Shown here: in pieces, positions 1 to 5,095 of the stretch
Numbering within the stretch: the first letter of the stretch is position 1
Layout of the letters: each line of letters starts with the position of its first letter
Assembly (NCBI GenBank): GCA_964589635.1
Contig: CAZPRI010000028.1
Coordinates: forward strand, 1 to 6,190
DNA from: CAZUCU01 sp964589635
Lineage (GTDB): Bacteria; Patescibacteriota; Minisyncoccia; Phycocordibacterales; JAACPR01
Direction of reading: 5' to 3'
Length of the DNA: 6,190 bases
The notes under the pieces: generated by a model
The model's input: only the letters and a program-made list of their open reading frames with translations
Told to the model about the DNA's origin: nothing
Database searches by the model: none
Translations under genes and position numbers: made by a program

Positions 1-449
1 AAGATTTTTTTATTCGACAAATTACCTTGGCTATCGAAAATGATAAACCACTAGTAATTCATTGCAGAGATGCATGGGAAGATGTTTTGGATATTTTAAA
101 AGTATATAAGGAGGTAAATGAGAATTTGAGGTTGAATTTCCATTTTTTCAACCAAGACATAGAAAGAGCGAAGCAGATTATCGATCTAGGTTTTCAATTC
201 TCCTTTACTGGCGTTATTACTTTCGCAAAAGAATTGGAAGAGGTTGTCACATTTGCACCTATAGACAAAATTATGTCTGAAACTGATTCTCCATATGCTG
301 CTCCGAAAAGGAAAAGAGGGAAAAGAAATGAGCCAAGTTTTGTAATTGAAGTTGTGGAAAAAATTTCAGAGTTAAAAGGTCTACCAATTGAGGAAGTGAA
401 AAAACAACTTTTAAAAAATGCAGAGGATTTTTTTGGGATTAAGTTTTAA
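1..449 (+). CDS. tatD: TatD-family metal-dependent hydrolase/DNase, C-terminal part
   Basis: The reading frame is open from the left edge (first full codon at 3) and about 148 residues are visible, so the N-terminal metal-binding region of this TIM-barrel hydrolase lies outside the window. The motifs seen are KPLVIHCRDA, where the His is a metal ligand; an NFHFF segment at the place of the family's HCFSG motif, with the His kept but CFSG changed; SFTGVITF; and the signature ETDSPYAAP followed by RGKRNEP. The C-terminus EEVKKQLLKNAEDFFGIKF is typical of the family. TatD proteins are cytoplasmic metal-dependent 3'-5' exonucleases linked to DNA repair and turnover. The TTG at 27 is an internal codon: upstream codons reading DFFIRQIT match the usual residues before LAIE. 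Family assignment is firm; the exact substrate is not shown by the sequence. Confidence 0.93.
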   Translation, partial: DFFIRQITLAIENDKPLVIHCRDAWEDVLDILKVYKEVNENLRLNFHFFNQDIERAKQIIDLGFQFSFTGVITFAKELEEVVTFAPIDKIMSETDSPYAAPKRKRGKRNEPSFVIEVVEKISELKGLPIEEVKKQLLKNAEDFFGIKF

Positions 450-463
450 ATTTTTACAATTAT

Positions 464-517
464 CGTCACCCCAGATCGGCAGGCTGTTTACAGGCCGCAG
501 TAGTCTGGGACCCATGC
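464..517 (-). repeat. Palindromic dispersed repeat, copy 1
   Basis: The copy starts with CGTCACCCCAGA and ends with TCTGGGACCCATGC. The outer stem is CCCAGA (470-475) with TCTGGG (504-509), and an imperfect inner stem contains CGGC (477-480) and GCCG (494-497). On the minus strand it reads TGGGTCCC...GGGGTGACG, the same frame of end motifs as copies 2 and 3. It begins 14 bases after the tatD stop and ends just beside the stop of the GIY-YIG remnant. No T-run follows, so it is a poor intrinsic terminator. Confidence 0.75.
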
Positions 518-518
518 C

Positions 519-805
519 TTATAAGTCACTGCTCAAATCTCTCCATGTTGGATTAAGTTTTTCTATCAACCTTAGTTTCCAAAGCCTGTCCCAAGCCTTA
601 ATATTCTTTTCTCTGTTCATGGCTAATTCTATGTTCTCGTGTATTTCAATATAAACTAATTTAGTTAAATTATATTTTTTAGTAAAACCTTCTAATTCTT
701 TGTTTTTGTGTTGATAAATTCTATTTTTAAATTAGTAGTTACTACTGTGTATAAAGTTCCACCTTTGTTATTGGAAACAATATAAACATAGGAATACTTA
801 TTCAC
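519..805 (-). pseudogene. Frameshifted GIY-YIG (URI-domain) endonuclease remnant
   Basis: Read on the minus strand from GTG at 805, the protein starts VNKYSYVYIVSNNKGGTLYT and continues to TTNLK. The frame then breaks at an A5 run (724-728 on the plus strand) and resumes one base shifted as RIYQHKNKELEGFTKKYNLT, to the stop at 519-521. Adding one A to the run restores an ORF of about 95 codons with the order of a small GIY-YIG nuclease: the YVYI strand, the LYxxVT strand, the conserved Arg of RIYQH, the catalytic Glu of NREKNIKAW, and the family's C-terminal LIEKLNPTWRDL. The YIG motif itself is also altered: LYTVVT replaces the usual LYIGVT or LYTGVT, losing the glycine. The GTG start has no Shine-Dalgarno sequence and an in-frame stop lies upstream. 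A homopolymer sequencing error is possible, but the lost glycine favours real decay. These nucleases cut DNA and often occur as solitary, mobile-type genes. Confidence 0.85.
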
Positions 806-843
806 TTTTGTATTAAAGCAAAACTATATCAAGAAGTTTTAAA

Positions 844-873
844 GCGTGGATCCCAGCCTTCGCTGGGATGACG
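844..873 (+). repeat. Palindromic dispersed repeat, copy 2
   Basis: A compact form: GCGTGG, then a perfect 8-bp stem ATCCCAGC (850-857) and GCTGGGAT (862-869) around a CTTC loop, ending GATGACG. Its end motifs are those of copy 1 in the opposite orientation, which makes the two copies an inverted pair around the GIY-YIG remnant. The following stretch up to rpsF (874-959) holds no gene. Confidence 0.75.
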
Positions 874-923
874 AAGGGGGCGAATAGGAGCGAAGTAATA
901 AAGCACATGTATTTAAGATGAGC

Positions 924-952
924 TTGTAAAACCCTATTTTATGTGTTAATTT
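924..952 (+). promoter_or_regulatory. Possible promoter of the rpsF cluster
   Basis: TTGTAA (924-929) is a fair -35 box. The -10 is either GTTAAT (945-950, with TGT before it as an extended element, 15-base spacer) or TTAATT (947-952, 17-base spacer). Either choice puts the expected transcription start 1-3 bases before the rpsF ATG at 960, which fits the near-leaderless layout of the other promoters here. Both -10 matches are weak, so this call is tentative. Confidence 0.35.
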
Positions 953-959
953 AAGTCTC

Positions 960-1490
960 ATGTCAAAAGATATAAATGTAGATAAAGGCGAAAACAAGGG
1001 AGCTTACGAGCTTGCTTTTCATCTTGTTCCATCTCTAGGAGACGATAATGTGAACAAGGTTTTCGAAGAAATCGCAAAATTAATAGAAAAAAACGAAGGA
1101 AACATCGTCTCAAAGAGTGAACCATCTTTATTGAATTTGGAATACCAAATGGAAAAAATAGTTGATTCAGTTAAATCAAAATATAATACTGCGTATTTTG
1201 CTTGGGTAATTTTTGAAGGTGGAGACGTTCAAGACTTAGACAAGGAATTATTGGCTCATTCAGATGTCCTTAGATATTTGATAATAAAGACAGATCAAAA
1301 GGATTCAATTCCTGCATCAGATGTTGCTAGTGTTTTAAATGGTGACGAAGAGAAGGAGGATGAAGAAGTAAAAGTTGAAGCAAAAGTAGAAGAAAAAGAA
1401 GAGGTAAAAGAAGAAGAAGTTGAGGATTCAAAAGAGGAAAAAGTAGACAACAAGGTAGACGAAGTAATCGACGAACTTGTGAAAGAGTAA
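960..1490 (+). CDS. rpsF: 30S ribosomal protein S6 with long acidic tail
   Basis: This is ribosomal protein S6, which binds S18 on the platform of the small subunit. Residues about 15-110 form the S6 fold: GAYELAFHLVPSLGDD is the first strand and helix of the ferredoxin-like domain, and NTAYFAWVIFEG plus DVLRYLIIKT give later strands. The remaining ~50 residues (about 128-176) are low-complexity Lys/Glu/Val, ending IDELVKE, so the protein has 176 residues against roughly 95-135 in well-studied S6 proteins. The tail is strongly charged and predicted disordered. Its A/G-rich coding strand produces a long Ser/Phe/Thr-rich antisense ORF that is only a shadow. No Shine-Dalgarno sequence precedes the ATG. 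The identity is supported by ssb and rpsR following in the standard order. Confidence 0.93.
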   Translation: MSKDINVDKGENKGAYELAFHLVPSLGDDNVNKVFEEIAKLIEKNEGNIVSKSEPSLLNLEYQMEKIVDSVKSKYNTAYFAWVIFEGGDVQDLDKELLAHSDVLRYLIIKTDQKDSIPASDVASVLNGDEEKEDEEVKVEAKVEEKEEVKEEEVEDSKEEKVDNKVDEVIDELVKE

Positions 1491-1531
1491 GTCATTTATC
1501 AAGAAACAATAAAAAAGGAATTTAGGCTAGA

Positions 1532-1559
1532 TTGACACTATTTGTCACTGGTTTATAGT
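1532..1559 (+). promoter_or_regulatory. Sigma-70-type promoter before ssb
   Basis: TTGACA (1532-1537) is a perfect consensus -35 box, followed after 16 bases by TATAGT (1554-1559). The predicted transcription start is near 1566, 3 bases before the ssb ATG at 1569, so the mRNA would be almost leaderless. The promoter lies in the 78-base rpsF-ssb gap, suggesting that ssb-rpsR can be transcribed separately from rpsF. TGACA (1533-1537) and TGTCA (1543-1547) form a small inverted repeat overlapping the -35 box. Confidence 0.65.
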
Positions 1560-1568
1560 ATAAGTATT

Positions 1569-2012
1569 ATGTATTTGAACAAAGCAATTATCGTAGGAAA
1601 CCTTACAAGAGATCCAGAAAAAAAGGCATTGCCTTCTGGAATGGCAGTAACATCTTTTAGTCTAGCTACAAACAGAGTTTGGATGAAAGATGGTCAAAAA
1701 CAAGAAGATACTGATTTTCACAACATCGTAGTTTTTGGTAGACAAGCAGAGACTTCTGCTCAATACCTTAAAAAAGGCCAAAACGTTATGGTTGAAGGTA
1801 GAATTCAAACAAGAACATGGGATGATGCTGACGGAAAGAAAAACTATAGAACAGAGATTGTAGCTGATAGAGTTCAGTTTGGGGCAAAACCAGGAGGAGC
1901 GGGTTCAGCACCAGAAACTGGATCTCAAGCACCTCAAGCTGCGCCAGCAGACACAGGGTCTCAAATTGATTATCCTCAAGATGATATCAATCCAGACGAT
2001 ATTCCATTTTAA
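1569..2012 (+). CDS. ssb: Single-stranded DNA-binding protein
   Basis: SSB coats single-stranded DNA during replication, recombination and repair and recruits partners through its C-terminal tip. With the ATG at 1569 the protein has 147 residues. Residues 1-~108 are the OB fold, starting MYLNKAIIVGNLTRDPE and containing TSFSLATNRVW, DTDFHNIVVFG, LKKGQNVMVEGRIQTRTW and YRTEIVADRVQF. A flexible Gly/Ala/Pro/Gln linker follows, then the acidic tip NPDDIPF, the usual partner-binding end. A frame-compatible TTG at 1542 would add nine residues (MSLVYSISI), but it lies inside the promoter, and the ATG gives the canonical SSB N-terminus. There is no Shine-Dalgarno sequence, in keeping with a near-leaderless transcript. 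The gene sits between rpsF and rpsR, the common bacterial order. Confidence 0.97.
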   Translation: MYLNKAIIVGNLTRDPEKKALPSGMAVTSFSLATNRVWMKDGQKQEDTDFHNIVVFGRQAETSAQYLKKGQNVMVEGRIQTRTWDDADGKKNYRTEIVADRVQFGAKPGGAGSAPETGSQAPQAAPADTGSQIDYPQDDINPDDIPF

Positions 2013-2040
2013 TTGATTATTATTAATCATCTGATATATT

Positions 2041-2045
2041 AGGAA
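2041..2045 (+). promoter_or_regulatory. Shine-Dalgarno sequence of rpsR
   Basis: AGGAA ends three bases before the rpsR ATG, a short spacing. It is the clearest Shine-Dalgarno-like motif before any start in the window. rpsR is also a gene that must be translated from inside a polycistronic message, unlike its near-leaderless neighbours. Confidence 0.5.
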
Positions 2046-2048
2046 ACC

Positions 2049-2246
2049 ATGAAAGATTATTTCAAAGAAAACCAAATAGACTATATTGATTTTAAGGATG
2101 TAGCAACATTGCGATTATTTATTAATCCGCATGGAAGAATCTTCTCTAGAAAAAGAACAAAACTTACTGCTCCAAATCAAAGAAGACTTGCTAATGCAAT
2201 CAAGAGGGCACGATTTATGGGTATTATGCCTTACGTAGCAAACTAA
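2049..2246 (+). CDS. rpsR: 30S ribosomal protein S18, short form
   Basis: S18 partners S6 on the small-subunit platform and contacts 16S rRNA. The protein has 65 residues. After a short N-terminus (MKDYFKENQ) comes IDYIDFKDVATLRLFINPHG, matching the S18 segment DYKDxxTLxxFI. The basic RNA-binding core follows: IFSRKRTKLTAPNQRRLANA and IKRARFMGIMPYV, the family's hallmark LAxAIKRARxxxLLPY with MGIMPY here. The Arg/Lys/Cys-rich N-terminal extension of E. coli S18 is absent, which accounts for the shorter length. It lies 36 bases after ssb with its own Shine-Dalgarno-like AGGAA, and a strong terminator follows its stop, so it is the last gene of the cluster. Confidence 0.95.
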   Translation: MKDYFKENQIDYIDFKDVATLRLFINPHGRIFSRKRTKLTAPNQRRLANAIKRARFMGIMPYVAN

Positions 2247-2262
2247 CGAAGACGAGGGTCTT

Positions 2263-2303
2263 AAAAACAAAAAGCGGCACCGAAGGTGCCGCTTTTTGTT
2301 TTT
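2263..2303 (+). terminator. Intrinsic terminator of rpsF-ssb-rpsR
   Basis: A perfect 19-bp stem, AAAAACAAAAAGCGGCACC (2263-2281) with its exact complement (2285-2303), closes on a GAA triloop. The GC core is GCGGCACC/GGTGCCGC, followed by TTTTTGTTTTT. It starts 16 bases after the rpsR stop. Because the arm before the core is A-rich, the hairpin would also work on the opposite strand. The next promoter's -10 box begins only 7 bases after it. Confidence 0.93.
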
Positions 2304-2307
2304 AACT

Positions 2308-2316
2308 TGATATAAT
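2308..2316 (+). promoter_or_regulatory. Extended -10 promoter for the membrane protein gene
   Basis: TGATATAAT is a consensus extended -10 (TGN plus TATAAT at 2311-2316). A -35 at normal spacing would fall inside the upstream terminator and is not recognisable. Seven bases past the hexamer is position 2323, the A of the ATG, so a truly leaderless mRNA is predicted. Confidence 0.7.
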
Positions 2317-2322
2317 AAATAA

Positions 2323-2688
2323 ATGAATAAAAAGACTAAGATACAGTTTATTATTTTAAGTAGAGCTGCAATTGTAATGGCTCTTGGTTTGTTATTGTTT
2401 AAATATATACCAATGCAAATATGGGGAGATGAAATACTATTTGATTCATCCGCACATATAACAATTGCTATATTTATTCTATATACACTATGGTTTTTTA
2501 TTGATCAGAAAAAAAGTTGGCACATTCCTTTTTTTCTATTTTCATTCTTAGTCCTTGCTGTAGTATCTATGCAAAGAATACTGGATAATGCACATAATGA
2601 TATTGGATTACTTGGTGGACTAGTAATCTCCGTTTCTGCCATTATCTACTCGCAGTTTAGTAAATTCAAAAGGGAGCTAAGTTTTTAG
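2323..2688 (+). CDS. Four-helix integral membrane protein, function unknown
   Basis: I do not recognise the family. The 121-residue protein has a basic N-terminus (MNKKTK) and four hydrophobic segments at about 8-29, 44-60, 67-83 and 93-110. It ends in a basic tail (KFKRELSF), so both termini are probably cytoplasmic by the positive-inside rule. Polar residues near the membrane that might matter are D41 and H45 in FDSSAHIT, and D88, H91 and D93 in ILDNAHNDIGLLGG, a spacing faintly like small membrane metalloproteins; this is only a suggestion. There is no separate signal peptide and no soluble domain. The gene has its own extended -10 directly before the ATG and an upstream terminator, so it is transcribed independently of the ribosomal cluster, perhaps together with the two small ORFs that start 68 bases after its stop. 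Confidence 0.8.
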   Translation: MNKKTKIQFIILSRAAIVMALGLLLFKYIPMQIWGDEILFDSSAHITIAIFILYTLWFFIDQKKSWHIPFFLFSFLVLAVVSMQRILDNAHNDIGLLGGLVISVSAIIYSQFSKFKRELSF

Positions 2689-2756
2689 AAAAAATTTATT
2701 TTTTATTAAATTCTAATTGAATTCCTGATGATAGTATTTTTCTAGATAAAAGTACT

Positions 2757-2975
2757 ATGAAAAAAGAAGAACAAAAAAACAAAAAGTCCGACGATCTTAC
2801 TCTAGAGAAAGTCTGTGAAGACTGGGAAAATGCAAAAAATGATGCCGAAGAAAAAACGCCCTCATATGACATCTCAAGGGTTTTACTAGAAATAGATGCT
2901 ATTTTTAATGAGATCATCGATCATTTACTCTATATGAAAATACTAACCCATAAAGACCATGTGTATGATAGATGA
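2757..2975 (+). CDS. Small acidic protein, first of a duplicated pair
   Basis: The function is unknown. The 72-residue protein has a Lys/Glu-rich N-terminus (MKKEEQKNKKSDD) and then a helical region with C20, D22, W23, P35, V42-L43, E45-I46-D47, F50 and D55. These positions recur in the next ORF without gaps, which supports both being real coding sequences and paralogues. No signal peptide or membrane segment is seen. The ATG at 2757 has no Shine-Dalgarno sequence. TAGATA at 2743-2748 could be a weak -10 giving a near-leaderless start, but the match is poor. The 3' end overlaps the start of the next gene, which suggests translational coupling. It could be a small regulatory or antitoxin-like protein, but nothing in the sequence shows this. 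Confidence 0.65.
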   Translation: MKKEEQKNKKSDDLTLEKVCEDWENAKNDAEEKTPSYDISRVLLEIDAIFNEIIDHLLYMKILTHKDHVYDR

Positions 2976-3159
2976 AGAGATAGAAAGACTGGAGAAGGAA
3001 AACATTGATATTCCTGAAATCAAGAAAATATGTAATGACTGGATTGATGAGAGAAGGGATGTTTTACCCACTGTTCCGTTTGATAGATTAGATTTTGTCT
3101 TATCAGATATAGACAGGAGATTTATGCTATTTTTGGATTACGCAAAGGATTTTAAATAG
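2959..3159 (+). CDS. Small acidic protein, second of a duplicated pair
   Basis: The function is unknown. The protein has 66 residues from ATG 2959 (MCMIDEEIERLEKEN) or 64 from the ATG at 2965; both starts overlap the end of the preceding gene, by 17 or 11 bases, in another frame. The shared core is C25, D27, W28, P40, V47-L48, D50-I51-D52, F55 and D60, lying at the same mutual spacing as in the upstream protein. It lacks the first protein's Lys-rich N-terminus, has a short Glu-rich helix instead, and ends sooner. It has no Shine-Dalgarno sequence, so it probably depends on coupling to the upstream gene. A GC-rich hairpin follows 11 bases after the stop. Confidence 0.65.
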   Translation: MCMIDEEIERLEKENIDIPEIKKICNDWIDERRDVLPTVPFDRLDFVLSDIDRRFMLFLDYAKDFK

Positions 3160-3170
3160 TTTTTTAAAAA

Positions 3171-3197
3171 AAAGCAGCGGCCGAAGGCCGCTGCTTT
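3171..3197 (+). terminator. GC-rich hairpin between the small ORF pair and murC
   Basis: A perfect 12-bp stem AAAGCAGCGGCC (3171-3182) and GGCCGCTGCTTT (3186-3197) closes on GAA, the same triloop as in the rpsR terminator. On the plus strand only TTTATC follows, a weak U-tract. On the minus strand the stem is followed by eight Ts (complement of the A run at 3166-3173), so the better terminator faces minus, where no gene approaches. The most likely role is still ending the small-ORF transcript before murC. Confidence 0.65.
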
Positions 3198-3216
3198 ATC
3201 ACTTACAGTGCTCAGA

Positions 3217-3225
3217 TGTTATAAT
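3217..3225 (+). promoter_or_regulatory. Extended -10 promoter of murC
   Basis: TGTTATAAT is a consensus extended -10, TGN plus TATAAT (3220-3225). No good -35 is seen at normal spacing. The expected transcription start is about 3232, leaving a leader of about 4 bases before the ATG at 3236. Confidence 0.7.
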
Positions 3226-3235
3226 CACTTTATAA

Positions 3236-4510
3236 ATGAAAAAATATAAAAAAGCCTTTTTTATAGGAATTGGGGGTTCAGGAATGTCAGCCTTAGCAAA
3301 ATTAATGTCTGATTTTGGTATTACTGTTATCGGTTCAGATAGAAATGAAAATGAAATGACTAAGATTTTAGCAGAGAAGGGGATTGAAGTAATTATTGGG
3401 CAGGATGCTAAAAATATTACAGAAGATATTGATTGTGTAATTTACACGCTTGCTGTTCAGGATGATAACCCTGAAATACAAAAGGCAAAAGAGAAAAATA
3501 TTTCTATGTTCACATACGCTGAAATGCTGGGAGAGTTTTCAAAAGATAATTTTACTGTAGCAGTATCTGGAACCCATGGAAAGACAACTACAACTGCAAT
3601 GGTTGGGGATGTTTTTAAAGGAATGGACCGTAATCCATACTTAATAGTAGGCTCAATTCTTAAAAGATATAATTCCAACTACATACAAGGAGACGAAAAT
3701 ACTTTTGTTGTCGAAGCTTGTGAATATAAAAAGTCCTTTATAAATTTAACCCCAAATATTCTCATTATTACCAATATTGATTTGGATCATTTGGATTTTT
3801 ATAAGGATTTAAAAGATGTTCAAGATGCATTTGAGGAGTTAATTAGAAAAATGCCTGATGACGGTATCATAATTTGCGAATCAAAAGATAAGAAAATTAT
3901 ACCGGTCATAAAAGATAAAAAACAGAGAATAATAGATTATTCTGATTTTAGACAATATGTTCCTGAAAATATTTTTGGGGAACATAATATTTCTAATGCT
4001 GCAGCGGCCATGGCCTTATCTGCAGCTTTGGACTTCTCTGTTGAGAGATCAAAGGAGGCTCTGAGTCATTTTGAGGGAACATGGAGAAGGTTTCAGTGCA
4101 TCGGTAAAACAGATAAGGGAGCATTGGTTTATGATGATTATGCTCATCACCCAACAGCTATTTCTGTAACAATAGTAACATTATTAAATAGGTTTGCTGA
4201 TAAAAAAATAATAATTGTATTTCAGCCCCATACATACTCAAGAACCCATAGTTTATTTAAAGATTTTGTCGCCTCACTACAGGGTGTTTTTGAAGTTATT
4301 GTATTACCAATCTACGCTGCAAGAGAAGAAAATACTTTTGAAGTACACTCAGAACAATTAGTAGAAGAAATATCACTAAATCAAAAAGTAAAATTCTTGC
4401 CAGATTTTGATTCCGTAGTTTCTTATCTAGAAGATAAAAAAACATCAGACTATTTGATTATGACTATGGGGGCAGGGGATGTTTATAAGATTACAGACAT
4501 GCTCATTTAA
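3236..4510 (+). CDS. murC: UDP-N-acetylmuramate--L-alanine ligase, compact form
   Basis: MurC performs the ATP-dependent addition of L-alanine to UDP-MurNAc, the first amino-acid step of the peptidoglycan stem peptide, in the cytoplasm. The 424-residue protein has the three Mur-ligase domains. An N-terminal UDP-binding fold carries GIGGSGMSAL (11-20). The central ATPase domain has the P-loop GTHGKTTTT (112-120), E160 in EACEYKKSF, NIDLDHLD (180-187) and GEHN (248-251). The C-terminal domain has RRF (284-286), DDYAHHP (300-306) and QPHTYSRT (330-337). Two oddities stand out: EACEY replaces the usual EADES, and the stretch between NIDLDHLD and GEHN is roughly 25-30 residues shorter than I recall for E. 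coli MurC. The EAxEY form recalls the recycling ligase Mpl, but overall length and motifs favour MurC. The gene has its own promoter, no Shine-Dalgarno sequence, and a 3' end overlapping efp. Confidence 0.92.
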   Translation: MKKYKKAFFIGIGGSGMSALAKLMSDFGITVIGSDRNENEMTKILAEKGIEVIIGQDAKNITEDIDCVIYTLAVQDDNPEIQKAKEKNISMFTYAEMLGEFSKDNFTVAVSGTHGKTTTTAMVGDVFKGMDRNPYLIVGSILKRYNSNYIQGDENTFVVEACEYKKSFINLTPNILIITNIDLDHLDFYKDLKDVQDAFEELIRKMPDDGIIICESKDKKIIPVIKDKKQRIIDYSDFRQYVPENIFGEHNISNAAAAMALSAALDFSVERSKEALSHFEGTWRRFQCIGKTDKGALVYDDYAHHPTAISVTIVTLLNRFADKKIIIVFQPHTYSRTHSLFKDFVASLQGVFEVIVLPIYAAREENTFEVHSEQLVEEISLNQKVKFLPDFDSVVSYLEDKKTSDYLIMTMGAGDVYKITDMLI

Positions 4511-5085
4511 GCTCGCTCTACATATAATCCTGTCTCCGTATTCACAATTACAGAATCATCTTCAGTGATAAAGATTGGTGCGTTAACAACTAAACCTGTC
4601 TCAAGTTCAATTTGTTTGTTAGCTCCGGAAGTAGTATTTCCTTTCACTGCAGGTGGTGCAGATTTTACTTTAAGTTTTATTTTTATTGGAACAGAGACTC
4701 CAATTATTTTTTCATCAAACATTAGTGCATCAACTTCTCCTTCAGGTTTTAAATATTTAATCTTATCTTCAACAACAGAAAAGGGGATAGATAGTCTGTC
4801 TGACTTATTGCCATCCCTATAAAACCAGTACTCATCTGTTTTTAAGTCTCTATTAAATTTAGAAAATGAATACACATATTTTTCTCTTGAGATATCAGCT
4901 TCATCAACCACGTCATTATTATGGAAAGTATGAGGTTTAACAGAACCTGTAACAAGGTTTCGCAGTTTCGTCTGATTAACAGGCTTTCTTTGTTGTTTTC
5001 TGAATACATGAGAACTCAGAACCTCGTAAGGATCTCCACCTAAAACTATATATTTTCTCTCTTTTATTTCGTTGTAATTTAGCAT
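4507..5085 (-). CDS. efp: Elongation factor P
   Basis: EF-P binds ribosomes stalled at proline runs and promotes peptide-bond formation. The protein has 192 residues in three domains. Domain I (about 1-64) starts MLNYNEIKERKYIVLGGDPY and includes KLRNLVTGSVKPHTF; domain II (about 66-126) is an OB fold with YVYSF and EYWFYRDG; domain III (about 128-192) has KGNTTSGANKQIELETGL and VNAPIFI, and ends NTETGLYVERA. An ungapped match to E. coli between the GxPY and KLR anchors puts Gln32 where E. coli has the modified Lys34; the loop reads RKQQRKP rather than KPGKG. An EF-P with this loop may act unmodified or through a neighbouring Lys or Arg; that is inference. The 3' end overlaps murC by 4 bases, and the promoter lies directly before the ATG with no Shine-Dalgarno sequence. 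Confidence 0.94.
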   Translation of the reverse strand: MLNYNEIKERKYIVLGGDPYEVLSSHVFRKQQRKPVNQTKLRNLVTGSVKPHTFHNNDVVDEADISREKYVYSFSKFNRDLKTDEYWFYRDGNKSDRLSIPFSVVEDKIKYLKPEGEVDALMFDEKIIGVSVPIKIKLKVKSAPPAVKGNTTSGANKQIELETGLVVNAPIFITEDDSVIVNTETGLYVERA

Positions 5086-5095
5086 TGTAGGGGAG

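Larger units (their letters stand above)
464..873 (-). mobile_element. Candidate repeat-bounded element carrying a GIY-YIG gene
   Basis: The GIY-YIG remnant (519-805) is enclosed by two related palindromic repeats in inverted orientation: CGTCACCCCAG at the left end and CTGGGATGACG at the right end. The whole unit is about 410 bases and fills most of the gap between tatD and rpsF. The arrangement recalls mobile palindromic elements that carry, or are moved by, a small nuclease. No target-site duplication is evident beside the repeats, so mobility is inferred from architecture only. The two repeats could also be independent insertions of a common dispersed repeat. Confidence 0.4.

Noticed and set aside
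418..654. Plus-strand ORF of 78 codons after tatD
   Set aside because: It lies antisense to the GIY-YIG remnant and across repeat copy 1; its protein shows no family motif, whereas the minus strand reads as a recognisable nuclease.
1295..1495. Minus-strand Ser/Phe/Thr-rich ORF opposite rpsF
   Set aside because: It is the antisense image of the repetitive Lys/Glu tail of S6, with no independent coding evidence.
1542..1568. TTG start adding nine residues to SSB
   Set aside because: The TTG falls between the -35 and -10 boxes of the ssb promoter, and the ATG at 1569 gives the canonical MxLNKxIIxGNLTRDPE start.
2014..2029. Hairpin TGATTA/TAATCA between ssb and rpsR as a terminator
   Set aside because: The 6-bp AT-rich stem is too weak, and rpsR has no obvious promoter of its own, so readthrough is expected.
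3236..4510. Annotating the Mur ligase as Mpl (recycling tripeptide ligase)
   Set aside because: The EAxEY motif suggested it, but the GIGGSGMS start, NIDLDHLD, DDYAHHP and QPHTYSRT fit MurC at least as well, and a reduced genome would need MurC first; kept as an alternative in the gene entry.
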